Source of the DNA: Chitinophagaceae bacterium
GTDB lineage: Bacteria > Bacteroidota > Bacteroidia > Chitinophagales > Chitinophagaceae
Reading direction: 5' to 3'
Assembly: GCA_016702745.1 (NCBI GenBank)
Contig: JADJDJ010000001.1
Span: forward strand, 372,001 to 436,000
DNA length: 64,000 nucleotides
The translations under genes and the position numbers were made by a program. The notes beneath the pieces were generated by a model. It was not told the origin of the DNA. It was given only the letters and a program-made list of their open reading frames with translations, and ran no database searches. Of the stretch, positions 35,926 to 46,161 are shown piece after piece. The stretch's first letter is position 1, and every line of letters starts with the position of its first letter.

Positions 35926-37347
35926 ATGGTACGATACTTTAGTATTTTTCTGATTTTATTGTGTTCAGTTCGTCCTTCTCATTCGCAGCGTTATGTACAG
36001 GTTAGCGGAACTGTGGTTGACAGTATTACCCTTTCGGGAGTAGGCCGGACAGCTGTTCTGATTACAAGAGATTATAATCTCTTCGATACGGTCAGTTTCC
36101 AATTGACAAATGCCAAAGGGGCTTTTCGTCTCCGCGTTCCGGATTCGGCCCGGGAGTATCAGGTATTTTTTTTTAACCCGGAGTATGGTACTGAACTGAT
36201 GCGTATCTACCCGGAACTGGGGGCTTATTCTTTTACAATTCCCATTGGCCCCAGGCGTCCCGGGGTTGCTTTAAACGATTACCGGCAGATAAACTGGCAG
36301 AGTGCCAACCGGGAAGCTCAGGATGCTGCTTATGGTGGAGGAATGCGGGTGTCCACTTTTATTGCCGGGATGGTTAGTATTTACAGTGCTGCAATGATGT
36401 CAGGCAAACCTCCTGATCAATTACCGAAAATTGATCTCGAGCCTGAGTTTCGTCGAATAGAAGCTTTGATTGCCGGGGCCCGTGACTCTTTAGCAAGACA
36501 GGTTTATCTGGCAGAATATGCAGGCTTTGCAGCCGTCCAGCAAAAACTGCTGATCAGGAAAAAGAAACCGGGTAGTACAACGCCCTCTTTTTTTAATGCT
36601 CCGGTTAAAATCGGATTGCTGGAAGAAGCAATTCGAAGTATCCCGGCGAGTTCCGGATTATGGAACCTGGATCTGGAAATAGTTCGTTTTCTGGCCCGGC
36701 AACTTCCGCTCAGTGATGAGCTGCTCTTATATTTCGAAAAAGTAATTTCTTCTCAGGCGAATGCGTATTTACCTCCCGCCCTATTATATGGACTTTGCCA
36801 GCGCTATTCCGCAGAGGGCAAGAAGGAGGAATTCGCTGTTACTTATTCCCGTCTTATTAGTGATTACCCGTTTAGTCACCCAACATTTAAAGCAAAAACT
36901 GAATTCGGACTGGCTAGTAATTTGCAAATCGGTAAGCCGATACCCGCATTTATCGTGTCGGCTCTGGATCATCCCGGGAAAACGTTCAGTGATGACAGTC
37001 TCCGCGGAAGAACATACCTTCTGGAGTTTTGGGCATTGTGGTGTAAGGGTTGTATCCAGTTATTGCCCGCTTTGAAGAAAATTTATCAAAAGCACAAAGA
37101 TTCGGGCTTCGAAATCCTTAGTATTTCGCTTGACAGGGATCCGCAAATGGTCCGCAATCTGAGAGATGCCAAATTAGATATGCCATGGTTACACGGTACG
37201 GAGTCCGGTGGATTTAACAGTGAACTGGCTCAGGTATTTGAATTGTTTTCGATCCCCCGTTCTATATTGGTAGGGCCTGACGGTCTTATTCTGGCTATCG
37301 ATCCCAGCCCGGATCAATTATCCCGGATGCTGGAACGTAAACGCTGA
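35926..37347 (+). CDS. Exported TlpA-like thioredoxin-domain protein
   Basis: A 473-residue protein with a signal peptide (ending SHSQR), an N-terminal carboxypeptidase-regulatory-like beta domain (about 25-105), a helical middle region (115-330) and a C-terminal thioredoxin fold (about 340-470). The redox motif is FWALWCKGCIQLLP, with the cis-Pro loop as FSIPRSILVGPDG. It is probably an extracytoplasmic disulfide reductase or related protein, as in the large AhpC/TSA group of Bacteroidota; substrate unknown. It follows the putative cassette end by 26 bases. Confidence 0.85.
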   Translation: MVRYFSIFLILLCSVRPSHSQRYVQVSGTVVDSITLSGVGRTAVLITRDYNLFDTVSFQLTNAKGAFRLRVPDSAREYQVFFFNPEYGTELMRIYPELGAYSFTIPIGPRRPGVALNDYRQINWQSANREAQDAAYGGGMRVSTFIAGMVSIYSAAMMSGKPPDQLPKIDLEPEFRRIEALIAGARDSLARQVYLAEYAGFAAVQQKLLIRKKKPGSTTPSFFNAPVKIGLLEEAIRSIPASSGLWNLDLEIVRFLARQLPLSDELLLYFEKVISSQANAYLPPALLYGLCQRYSAEGKKEEFAVTYSRLISDYPFSHPTFKAKTEFGLASNLQIGKPIPAFIVSALDHPGKTFSDDSLRGRTYLLEFWALWCKGCIQLLPALKKIYQKHKDSGFEILSISLDRDPQMVRNLRDAKLDMPWLHGTESGGFNSELAQVFELFSIPRSILVGPDGLILAIDPSPDQLSRMLERKR

Positions 37348-37450
37348 ATGTCATTGGTCGGGTTGAATGATCACTTTAAGGGGTGATACCTGTTGTCTGT
37401 GCTATTTTGTAACGGACTGTAACGATGACCGTTTTATCAAAGAAAAAAAA

Positions 37451-38173
37451 ATGGCGGAACAGGAAGTTATCAAGCATGTCAAAAAAGTATTCGGTATCTG
37501 GCAACAGCCCGGAGCCGGGTTCTGGCTAAAGATCCGGGAATTCGTTTTGGAGATCGTGATTATTGTGTTCGCGGTCACCGTCTCCATTGCGCTGCATGAT
37601 GCGAGTGAGAAAAAGCACCTGGCTCATGAAACCAAAGAGTTTCTGCTGGGCCTGCGACTTGATCTTAAGAACGATATTATGGAAATGCAGGAGGATAAGA
37701 AATCTTATTTTTCCAATAAAGCTGCTTTTACTTATTTCAGTAATATGCCGATTAATACCCCGCCTCATCCTGACAGTCTGAAACTTTACCAGACCTGGCT
37801 GTTCAGTACTACCAGCCTGGTCCCCAATAATGGTCGTTTTGAAGGATTCAAGTCAGCAGGTAAGATCACTAATATCTCGCCTTTAGAATTGCAGAACAAT
37901 ATCCTTGATTTGTACCAGGAAGATATTTCGTCTTTACTAAACCGGACTTCTACTTATAATAATCGTAAAGATGTACTCATTCAGTATATACTCCAGCATC
38001 AGCGGCGGATAACAGACAGTACTAATAATTTGCGGACGATCCTGGCCAGTGAAGAAGTTCATAATATCAGCAGTTCTCTTAAAAAAGTAGGTGGAATTCT
38101 TGAGAAATATGATCAATGTATCGAACACATGCAGGCTATTGTGCGGGACATTGAATTGCTTTACCACCCCTGA
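37451..38173 (+). CDS. DUF6090-family membrane protein (copy 1)
   Basis: A 240-residue protein from the Met at 37451: a short cytoplasmic head, one membrane helix (about 27-45, FVLEIVIIVFAVTVSIAL), the family KEFLLGLRLDLKNDI segment and a helical extracytoplasmic region with RFEGFKSAGKI. Function is unknown. A second copy is at 42386, and both are followed by an S41-peptidase reading frame, here reduced to a stub. Upstream in-frame codons to 37367 lack family similarity. Confidence 0.82.
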   Translation: MAEQEVIKHVKKVFGIWQQPGAGFWLKIREFVLEIVIIVFAVTVSIALHDASEKKHLAHETKEFLLGLRLDLKNDIMEMQEDKKSYFSNKAAFTYFSNMPINTPPHPDSLKLYQTWLFSTTSLVPNNGRFEGFKSAGKITNISPLELQNNILDLYQEDISSLLNRTSTYNNRKDVLIQYILQHQRRITDSTNNLRTILASEEVHNISSSLKKVGGILEKYDQCIEHMQAIVRDIELLYHP

Positions 38174-38276
38174 TTTTATTCTTAGGAAACCGTTATCTGT
38201 AGACTTCAATCTGTTGTTCGTGGAATTTTTCAGAACTCCGGCTTGTTATTTGTTAGTTTTCAACAAACTCTTTTCT

Positions 38277-38422
38277 ATGCACCCTGATGTCTGCTTTTGT
38301 ACACGCTGCTGACTTTATTTGTGGCAGGAGACCTGGCTGGTCAGTCATGTTCCTGCCGTGAGCAATTGGATTTTGTGATCAGCAAGGTAGAGCAGAATTA
38401 TGCTGCGTTGCCTGCACAATAA
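38277..38422 (+). pseudogene. Stub of an S41-type peptidase gene (truncated copy)
   Basis: From 38288 the frame reads a hydrophobic signal-like stretch, then AGQSCSCREQLDFVISKVEQNYA and stops at 38422. This matches the N-terminus of the intact S41 protein at 43174 (GQPCSCNDLLQELIIKVQTNYAGY). The signal start at 38277 is in another frame, so there is an additional indel. Only about 45 of some 490 residues remain. It directly follows DUF6090 copy 1, as in the intact second module, and abuts the alpha/beta hydrolase gene. Confidence 0.65.
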
Positions 38423-38433
38423 ATTCTATTCTG

Positions 38434-39504
38434 ATGAAACTATCCTTCCTCATTCTGTTTTGTTTTGTTTATAATATTGCGTTCACCCAGTTGCTCCATA
38501 AGCGACATGTACCAGGACAACCCTACAACCAATTCACTATCCAGGCTGAACAGGTACCAGATTCTGTGATCTTCTATTTATCCGAATTTCAACCGGAAAA
38601 AAAATTACCGCTGCTAGTCTTTATTCAGGGATCCGGAAATCAGTCGCTGTTCCGTAAAGAAGGGGATAGAAAATTCGCCACAAATTACGGGCATATTACC
38701 TGGGCTTACCGTGCTCAAGGAAAGGTCAAGGTGCTAATTATAGAAAAACCCGGTATCCAGTACCTTGACAACCAGGAAGTGAACGCAACTTTTGACCAGC
38801 GGTTTTCTCTTGCATCCTGGGTTGCTTACGCTGAAGCTGCCATCCATTTCGTCTGCCGCAACGAAATAATTGATTCAAACAGGATCCTCATTGCCGGTCA
38901 TTCGGAAGGCGGGCTGGTAGCTTCGCGTTTAGCAGCCCGCATGGGTTCTTCGGTTTCCCATGTTGCGGTAATCGCAGGAGAGGGACCTTCCCAATTATAT
39001 AGTTTAAACCGGTTGGCTGAGGCCGGCGTTTTTTTTGATCGCCCTGGTTTTACAGCGGCTGACCGGATCGATTCTTTATCCAGGACCTGGAAGAGGATCT
39101 TGGCAGACCCTTTATCCACGGAAAAGAAATTCTGGGGATTTACCTACCTGCGCTGGTCTGGTTTTCTCAGTACCTCCCCGCAGGAGGAATTAAACCGTTT
39201 CAATGGAAAGATACTGATCCTTCAGGGAGATGCTGACCGTAATGTTTATCCTGAGTCTGCTCATGTCCTGTACAGTTCATTGCTGGCAAAAGGGAAGGAG
39301 GTGGCACTGCAAATTATAGAGGGAGCGGATCATTCATTTGCCAATATCAAGCGACCCGATATCAATGGATGGGAAGAGGCTGCCATGAATTGTATTGATT
39401 GGTTCCTGGCGGATACAATTAAACCAGTTCTAATACCCATTCAATCTATCTCCAATGTTATTCCGTTTTACCTTGGGAGCTCTCCGTTTTTCTTCAGACC
39501 GTAA
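38434..39504 (+). CDS. Secreted alpha/beta hydrolase
   Basis: A 356-residue exported protein (signal peptide ending AFTQL) with an alpha/beta-hydrolase fold. Nucleophile elbow AGHSEGGL with Ser157, the acid region LQGDADRNVYPES and the His in EGADHSFANI are all present. It resembles dienelactone hydrolase or prolyl oligopeptidase-type esterases of the periplasm. The substrate cannot be told. It starts 11 bases after the S41 stub, which may mark an old deletion junction. Confidence 0.85.
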   Translation: MKLSFLILFCFVYNIAFTQLLHKRHVPGQPYNQFTIQAEQVPDSVIFYLSEFQPEKKLPLLVFIQGSGNQSLFRKEGDRKFATNYGHITWAYRAQGKVKVLIIEKPGIQYLDNQEVNATFDQRFSLASWVAYAEAAIHFVCRNEIIDSNRILIAGHSEGGLVASRLAARMGSSVSHVAVIAGEGPSQLYSLNRLAEAGVFFDRPGFTAADRIDSLSRTWKRILADPLSTEKKFWGFTYLRWSGFLSTSPQEELNRFNGKILILQGDADRNVYPESAHVLYSSLLAKGKEVALQIIEGADHSFANIKRPDINGWEEAAMNCIDWFLADTIKPVLIPIQSISNVIPFYLGSSPFFFRP

Positions 39505-39575
39505 AGCGTTATTTTATCAACCTATCATTATCATCCAAAATAAATACTTCTTCATTTACAGATAAAAATTAAGTT

Positions 39576-40217
39576 ATGCGACGATTCCATTTCCCGGTAC
39601 TGCCGGCACTCAGCAGAATTCTGATCCTTATTTGCACCTGTATGGTGGTGAATGCCTGCCAGCGGGAGGCTGCTCCCGGGGATTCCGCCCGGCATATTTT
39701 ATTTGTGGGCAATAGCCTGACTTACTCGAATGACCTGCCCGGTATTGTTACCACACTGGCAAAGGCCATAGGAATAAGCGTTGAGACCACCACACTTGCT
39801 GAACCTAATTATGCCCACGAAGATCACTGGAATGATGGGAAGATGGAAGCGCTGATCGCTTCGGGGAAATTTGATTTTGTGCTGGTGCAGCAGGGACTTT
39901 CTTCGCAGGAAGACGGACGGGTGATGTTATTGGATTACGGCGCCAGGATCAAAGCGCTTTGTGAGAAGCAACATGCGAAACTGGCTTTTTTTATGGTATG
40001 GCCTGTGCGGGCCAATGCCCACACTTTTACCGGCGTGATCAACAATTACCGACATGCTGCTATTGCCACAGAATCCCTGCTCTGTCGGGTGGGAGAAGTT
40101 TGGAAACAGCATTATGACCGGACCGGTGATTTTTCGTTTTACTGAACCGATGTTTTTCATCCCTCTTAAAAGGGGAGTGAGGATACGACCAGAATCATCT
40201 TAGAAACCTTGTTTTGA
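39576..40217 (+). pseudogene. SGNH hydrolase lipoprotein with two in-frame stop codons
   Basis: Paralogue of the intact SGNH lipoprotein at 22673. Lipobox VNACQ, FVGNSLTY nucleophile, QQGLSSQEDGRVMLLDYGARIK and FFMVWPVRANAHTF are retained. After GDFSFY the frame meets TGA (40143-40145), continues TDVFHPS, meets TAA (40167-40169) and continues to a normal end ETLF at 40217 without a frame change. The second stop replaces the Glu codon found in the paralogue (FHPSEKG). Because the catalytic Asp-His pair lies beyond the first stop, the product should be inactive. Confidence 0.85.
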
Positions 40218-40251
40218 ACAGGATCAGTATTCATCATCAATAGTATTAATC

Positions 40252-40992
40252 ATGTATAAAATATTCGCTACTTTTTATTCTTTGACCATCTGTTTCCTTC
40301 TGGCGCCCGTAGTATTTTACAGTAGTTGTGACCTGCCATTGAAAGCAGAAAAAAAAGAACTAAATGCAGAAGAAGTGATGACTGCTTCGCTGGATGCTGT
40401 TGGCAGCCCTGCTGCCCGGGAAAGTATTCATTCCATTATTTGTCTTGCCGAATGCAGTTCACCGCAAGGTTCTTATAGCACAGAAATGCATACTGACAGC
40501 AGCGGCTATTCCTATTTTAAGCAAACCTATTCGTATAAGCCTGATTCCTTTGAAGCGATTGTTCAGCACAAAACTGCCGGCTGGTCTACAGGGCCACCCC
40601 GTCAATTTCTCAGTCCGGAGGCGATCGCTGTAATCCGCGGGCATGAGTTTCTTAATCTGGTCCTGCAAACCGATCAGCGTTTCAGCGGATTTGAGCAACC
40701 TTTACTTGTTGCCAGGAAAAACGGGGAATACCTGCAGGTCAATGCCCGCAATGAAACCGGAGATACCTGCACCCTGTTCTTTGACCCTGTTACCCATTTG
40801 TTCCGCGAACTGCATTTTCAAAATCCCGGTCAGCCAGGTGAAATTATCCAGACCCGGTTCTCTGATTGGCGAAAGGTCAATGATCTTCAATTGCCCCATC
40901 ATGTTGAAATAATCCAGGCAGGAAAAAATTACCGTTTTGATTTTATAAAGATCAGTTTGAATGACCCGGGATTCCGGCAAAAAATTATTTGA
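40252..40992 (+). CDS. Lipoprotein with LolA-like fold, unknown
   Basis: A 246-residue protein with a hydrophobic N-terminus and lipobox FYSSC (Cys26). The remainder looks like an antiparallel beta protein of the LolA/LppX group: TCTLFFDPVTHLFRELHF, IIQTRFSDWRKVNDLQLPHHVEI. That pattern (measured value, then 'D-W-R-x-V-x-x-L-x-L-P') is common in Bacteroidota proteins found next to peptidases. Function unknown. It follows the SGNH pseudogene after 34 bases. Confidence 0.72.
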   Translation: MYKIFATFYSLTICFLLAPVVFYSSCDLPLKAEKKELNAEEVMTASLDAVGSPAARESIHSIICLAECSSPQGSYSTEMHTDSSGYSYFKQTYSYKPDSFEAIVQHKTAGWSTGPPRQFLSPEAIAVIRGHEFLNLVLQTDQRFSGFEQPLLVARKNGEYLQVNARNETGDTCTLFFDPVTHLFRELHFQNPGQPGEIIQTRFSDWRKVNDLQLPHHVEIIQAGKNYRFDFIKISLNDPGFRQKII

Positions 40993-41137
40993 ACAATTGA
41001 TTCAGCTGAGCCGGAGCATTTTTTTATTTCCGGGTTAAAAAAAAGATATAGCAAAGATGGGAAATCCGTTATGCAGCATAGCATCAACTTTAATTGATTG
41101 AATATGGTACAATACTTTTCTGTCAAAAAAATGAAAA

Positions 41138-41166
41138 AAAACCAGGGATGCCCGTTACATCCCTAT
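41138..41166. terminator. Possible terminator hairpin
   Basis: AGGGATG (41144-41150) pairs with CATCCCT (41158-41164), loop of 7. An A-run precedes it, which makes a U-tract only on the minus strand; the plus strand has no strong U-tract. It lies in the 342-base gap between 40992 and 41335, where nothing else is seen. Confidence 0.35.
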
Positions 41167-41334
41167 TGTTGAGAAGGATGGAAAGTAAATTGTGGAACCG
41201 GCCTTAACAATTTGCTGTTTCCGGTCAACATTAAATTTTTAGTGATGAGCAAGAAAACACATGCCGTTCCAAAACTTAAGTATCAAGGTAGTCAGTATAC
41301 TTATTATTTTATTCACCTCTTTAATCTGCTTCAA

Positions 41335-42341
41335 ATGAAAAATCTCATTTTATTACCCGGGTTGTTCTTGTTTTTTTTAATAAGCTCCTGTTCCCGTGAG
41401 AAGAAACAGGAAATTTTACTAGTGGGTGTATTTCATGAAATCCCGGATAGCTTGTCCTGTAACTGGAAAGCCACACTTTCAAAACTTATAAAGTACCAGC
41501 CAGACCAGGTATGTGTGGAATACGTGGCACCATGGGATACAGCCAGCCTTCCTTTTTCCTGGGAGATGATTACCGGGAGAAATGGGATTCGGTAATGATC
41601 GCCTGGGAAGGAAGCTTGATAAAACCAGGAGACAGTGCCATAAAATATTCCCGGCACTTGAAAGAGAATTATGATGATTCCTTACGGTACCTCCTCTGGA
41701 AGTATTACCACCTGCATGCTGATATCGGTAACCGTGATTACCAGACCTACCTGCTCCATCAACGGATCAAGGATTCCGGGCAATTGCCTGACACAAGTTC
41801 AGCGTTGGGAAAAAATTTCTGGAAAAATTACCAGCGAACTTTGACCCATCGGGGGAACGGGGAGTATTTCAACCTGGTATTCCCATTGGCCCGGGAGATG
41901 AAGATCGACTATATCTTTCCAACTGATGACAAGACAACTTATACCCGGCAAAGTGAGGCCTGGGGTAAGTTTTATGAGCAAATGACCGGCACTGCCATGA
42001 TGAATAAAATAGACAGTTCCTGGAAAGCGTATACTGATAATGAAAAAAAACAATTGCTTGCCTGTAATGGACTGATCGATGTAAACACACGGGAATTTGT
42101 TAAACATACGGATTTCCTTCAGGCTCATATTGCGGATGAAAGCAATAATGAATTCTTTAATCAATACCGTGATATCTGGTACCAACGGAACCAATCCATT
42201 GCTAACCGCATCATAGCGGCGGTGAAGGAATCAAAAGCGGAAAGGATGGCTGTTTTCTATGGGAATATTCATGTATTCCCGATAAAGAAGTTCCTTGAAG
42301 AAAAGGGCTTTACCGTGAAATTGATGGATGATTTGAAGTAA
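41335..42341 (+). pseudogene. DUF5694-like lipoprotein, one frameshift
   Basis: The first frame (ATG 41335, lipobox ISSCS) reads KQEILLVGVFHEIPDS and QVCVEYVAPWD before shifting. The second frame (to 42341) continues FFLGDDYREKWDSV, EYFNLVFPLAREMKIDYIFPTDD and AVFYGNIHVFPIKKFLEEKG. One extra T in the T-run at 41553-41557 joins them into about 335 residues, similar to DUF5694 proteins, distant relatives of the TraB/ChaN fold with a conserved VGVFH start and a late GNxH motif. Function unknown. The homopolymer indel suggests a sequence error. Confidence 0.75.
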
Positions 42342-42385
42342 GCTGTACGAATCAGGTATGTAAGTATTAACACATTTATTTATAT

Positions 42386-43102
42386 ATGGAACACGAATTA
42401 AGAAAGCATATACACAAATTGGTTACTGAAGCTGCAAACCGGAAAAAATCCGCCTGGGCAAGGGTTGGGGAAATATTGCTTGAAATGCTGATTATTATTT
42501 TTGCTGTTTGGTTTGCTGTCTTTATGGAACGGCGAAGGGAGCATCATCATGAACAAAAAGAAGTAAAAGAGTTTCTAACTGGTCTGCGGACGGATCTTGT
42601 CAACGATATTCGGGAGATGAAGGAAGACCGGTTTGGTTATGTTATACTAGGCAAAGGCTTTTCATATTTTTCGGGCAGTTACCGGTTTCATCCGGATTCG
42701 GTAAATAAAAATTCAGCAAATATCGGTCATAGCATTCACCTTCTGGTGAACAGTGGCAGATACGAAGGGTTTAAAACCAGCGGCAAAATCAATCTCATTG
42801 GAAATACACAGCTGCGAAACAGTATACTTGATCTTTATCAGGAAACGCTGGTGGGATTGACCAACAGCACAAAATTCTATAATGAAATAAAACAGCAGTT
42901 TTTCAGTTTGTTATTCAAAGGGCTTATTTGGGAAAAGGAACTGAGCGATACGAATTTCAGTCGCCTGATCCAGGGTGTGGAATTAAGGAATTATTGCAAA
43001 CAACTCCGTTATACTGGTGAGGTAATCCGTCGGTATGACTCAGCTATTTATCAATCACAGCGAATTATCGAATTAGTAAATCAGGAATACGGTAAAGAAT
43101 AA
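42386..43102 (+). CDS. DUF6090-family membrane protein (copy 2)
   Basis: A 238-residue protein with one membrane helix (about 30-48, EILLEMLIIIFAVWFAVF), followed by KEVKEFLTGLRTDLVNDIREMKED and RYEGFKTSGKINLIGN. It is clearly related to the copy at 37451. It lies 44 bases after the DUF5694-like gene and just before the S41 peptidase. Such pairing twice in the same region suggests that the membrane protein and peptidase work together (inference). Confidence 0.83.
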   Translation: MEHELRKHIHKLVTEAANRKKSAWARVGEILLEMLIIIFAVWFAVFMERRREHHHEQKEVKEFLTGLRTDLVNDIREMKEDRFGYVILGKGFSYFSGSYRFHPDSVNKNSANIGHSIHLLVNSGRYEGFKTSGKINLIGNTQLRNSILDLYQETLVGLTNSTKFYNEIKQQFFSLLFKGLIWEKELSDTNFSRLIQGVELRNYCKQLRYTGEVIRRYDSAIYQSQRIIELVNQEYGKE

Positions 43103-43173
43103 TGGGGGTGGCTCCTTCGGAAATAGTCGTAAATCTGAGAAATCTGTTATCGCTGCTCTAAATGCTATTATGT

Positions 43174-44644
43174 ATGCTTTTCGATTTACTCAAAATAAAG
43201 ACGTTTTTTTGCTATTATTTTTTCGCTGTGCCTGTCAGTTGACAGTTTCGGGCAACCCTGCTCCTGCAATGACTTGCTTCAGGAACTAATTATTAAAGTA
43301 CAAACTAATTATGCGGGCTATATTCATAAAGTAAAAGAAAGTAAAGACAGTTCTGCATACCTGCGCCTGAAAAAGAAATTGCGTAAGGAAGCGGCGGCGT
43401 CTTCTTTTAAAGATTGCTATTGGGTACTGACTACATTTGTCAATTATTTTAATGATGGTCATCTCTTTGTAATTGAGCTGCCCCGGAATTCACCCCAACA
43501 GTCGGATAGCCTCCGGCAATTCATAAAAACCGAATCCTTCACCGATGAACAGTTGCAGCAATTCCGGCAACAAAAAATCACCGATCCTATCGAAGGGATC
43601 TGGAGCGATAAGGATCAGCAATTGGTTATCCGGAAAACAGCGAAGAACAAGTATCAAGCTTTGACGATTGCCAATACGAATAAAAAATGGGCGCGAGGTA
43701 TGGTTAAGATGGAGATCGAAAGAACCGGGCCCGGAGAATACTTTATAACCATCTACCGGAATGATTTTGCAGCCATCCGGTTTTCAAAAGTAAAGATCTA
43801 CAAGAACTGCCTGTTGCCTTTCGGGCTTTACCGGTTTGTACGGGAATATCCATCGCACCCGGAATCCGCCTATGTGCATAAGAATGATCCGCAAATGCCT
43901 TTTTTTCGGCAACTGGATGACAAGACGATTTTGTTGACCGTGCCAACCGCACTCATTGGGAAAAATATCCTGGACAGCATTTTATACCGCCATCAGAAAG
44001 AGATCCTTTCCACGGAGAACCTGATTATTGATATCCGGGGTAATCTCGGAGGGAATGCAATCTGGAAAAACCTTGCATCGGTCGTCAATACCACAGCGTA
44101 TCCACCGCTAAAAAATCCTGCTGAGGATGATTTTCTCCTTCTTGCATCGAAAGATAATGCCGATTACTTCGATGGGATTGCTTCCTTTTTCAAACAATCG
44201 GGAGACAGCACCGGAATAGCATATTATGAAAAACTGAAACAAACAATCAACCAGCATGCAGGTACGTTCATTGGCTTTTCTTTTTATGACCCAAAGATTG
44301 ACACGGCCAAAAGATCCATTTATGCGTACCCCAAAAAAGTGGCCCTGCTGACTGATAAAGGAACGGCCAGTGCTGGCGAAGCCTTTGTCTTGTCCATGAA
44401 GGCCAATAGTACGAAAGTGGTTCAATATGGTGACAATACCTGGGGAATGATTGACTATATGAATATTAATAACCGGAAGATTGACTGTGGGGAAAATGCG
44501 GTTTATTATTATGGATATCCGATCTTTTTTTCACCCACTACAAAAGATTCACCGATCAATCCTACTGGTATTAAGCCTGAGGTTTATGTGCCGGCGGGCA
44601 CCCCTGATTGGGTCGAATGGGTGAGAAAACACATGAGTAAATAA
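43174..44644 (+). pseudogene. Exported S41-family peptidase, one frameshift in the signal region
   Basis: The main frame (43274 onward) lacks a good start. Upstream, ATG 43174 opens MLFDLLKIKTFF in another frame; removing one T from the T-run at 43204-43210 joins it to AIIFSLCLSVDSFGQPCSC, giving a normal signal peptide and about 489 residues. The S41 core includes DIRGNLGGNAIWKN, the nucleophile region GTASAGEAFVLSMKA, NTWGMIDYM and a C-terminal GIKPEVYVPAG. Members degrade peptides outside the cytoplasm. It follows DUF6090 copy 2 and has a stub counterpart at 38277. Confidence 0.85.
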
Positions 44645-44743
44645 CAAACCAGCCAGCGTGAATCTGCAAGAACATAGGGTGTTAATGAGGGAACCTGGAT
44701 TTCTATCGAAGACTGAAATTTTATAAACATCAACCAGCAATTT

Positions 44744-46017
44744 ATGCTCAAGTTTCAAGGAACACTTTTGCTATTGGCCCTGTCCACTGTTCTGCATGGA
44801 CAAAGCAATTCACCGTCAGCAATACTTAAAAAAAAGGCGGATAGCCTTTACCGGGTAAAGGATTATCTGCACGCCACCAGTTATTATGTGCAGCATGCTA
44901 CAATCAGTGACTTTGATATTACCCGTGTGTCAAGTTTGTACAATGCAGCCTGTTGTGTTGCACTTCAGAAAAAAAGGATAGCGCTTTTGCCCTGCTCGAA
45001 TATGCCATTGCTTCTGGTTACAATAACAAGGATGGATTGCTTCAGGATACTGATTTTGATGGTATAAGGGGCGATCCCCGCTGGAAACTGCTGGTCGGAA
45101 AAATGAAAACCGAAAAAAAGTTGAATGGTAACCCGGCAAAAGCCCGTTTTGTAACATCGGATATCGACAGATTTTGGATAGCTTATGACAAAGCCATGCG
45201 GGATACAGCTCAATTCAGATCTGTTTTTGTCCGGGAGTATTTTGATAAAGCCAGCGAAGGTATGAAGGATTATATGGGATATAAAGTAAGCAGTATTGAT
45301 TATTTCGTCAAACATATCAGGTCTTCTCCGGAATTTTACAGAACGATTCGCCAAAATACGCTCAGGGTCAGGGAGTATAAAAAAGAGTTTTATAAGTCTT
45401 TTCGAAAAATGAAAAGCCTCTACCCGCCCGCAGAATTTCCGGATGTTTATTTTGTAATAGGGGCACTCACAAGCGGTGGGACGGTTTCGGCGAACGGATT
45501 ACTGATCGGTGCAAACCAGAATGTGCTTACGGAAGAGGTACTTACCGGCGAACTGAGTTTTGGCCAAAAGACCCGGATTAATAAAATAGAAACATTGCCC
45601 GGCCTGATTGCTCATGAGCTCATTCATTTCCAGCAAAAAGGACTGGCAAAAGATACTATCACACTCGGCTATGCGATTATAGAGGGGATGGCTGATTTTC
45701 TGGCAGAACAGATCAGTGGAAAAACGCCCAATGCTTCACTCTATGAATGGGCCCGGGGTAAGGAAAAGTCAATCTGGAACAGATTTAAGTCCGATATGTA
45801 TTTTAACCGGTATGATAACTGGATGGCCAATTCCTCCCAGGCCACTGCAGATAATCCTCCGGACCAGGGATACTGGATTGGATACCAGATCTGCAGGGCG
45901 TATTATGAAAAAGCAACTGATAAAAAACAGGCTGTTAAAGATATTCTGTCCATTAAGGATTACCGGCTATTTCTGGAGCAAAGCGGGTGGGAGGAAAAGT
46001 TGGCCTCCATGAATTGA
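44744..46017 (+). pseudogene. Exported HExxH metallopeptidase-like protein, one frameshift
   Basis: The first frame (44744) gives a signal peptide (ending LHGQS) and a TPR-like region (KADSLYRVKDYLHATSYY, LYNAACCVALQKK). The second (to 46017) continues DSAFALLEYAIASGYNN and then a DUF2268-like gluzincin domain with LIAHELIHFQQKG and the downstream EGMADFLAEQIS. One extra A in the A-run at 44969-44975 joins them into about 424 residues. The zinc-binding HELIH and distal Glu are intact. Probably a periplasmic peptidase; substrate unknown. The homopolymer indel suggests sequence error. Confidence 0.8.
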
Positions 46018-46161
46018 AGAAATGTATTTTTTCCGGAGCAATTATGTTTTCGGGGGATAGAAAACGTTGTCTGGAGTACTTAAAAAGACATTCGGTGTTT
46101 ATTAACGATGTTTAACCTCTTTTAACTTGTCCGGCCAATAGATTTGCCAAAATATGTAGTC

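Noticed and set aside
38091..38312. 73-residue plus-strand frame overlapping DUF6090 copy 1
   Set aside because: It is a shifted reading of the DUF6090 tail and the S41 stub, not a separate gene.
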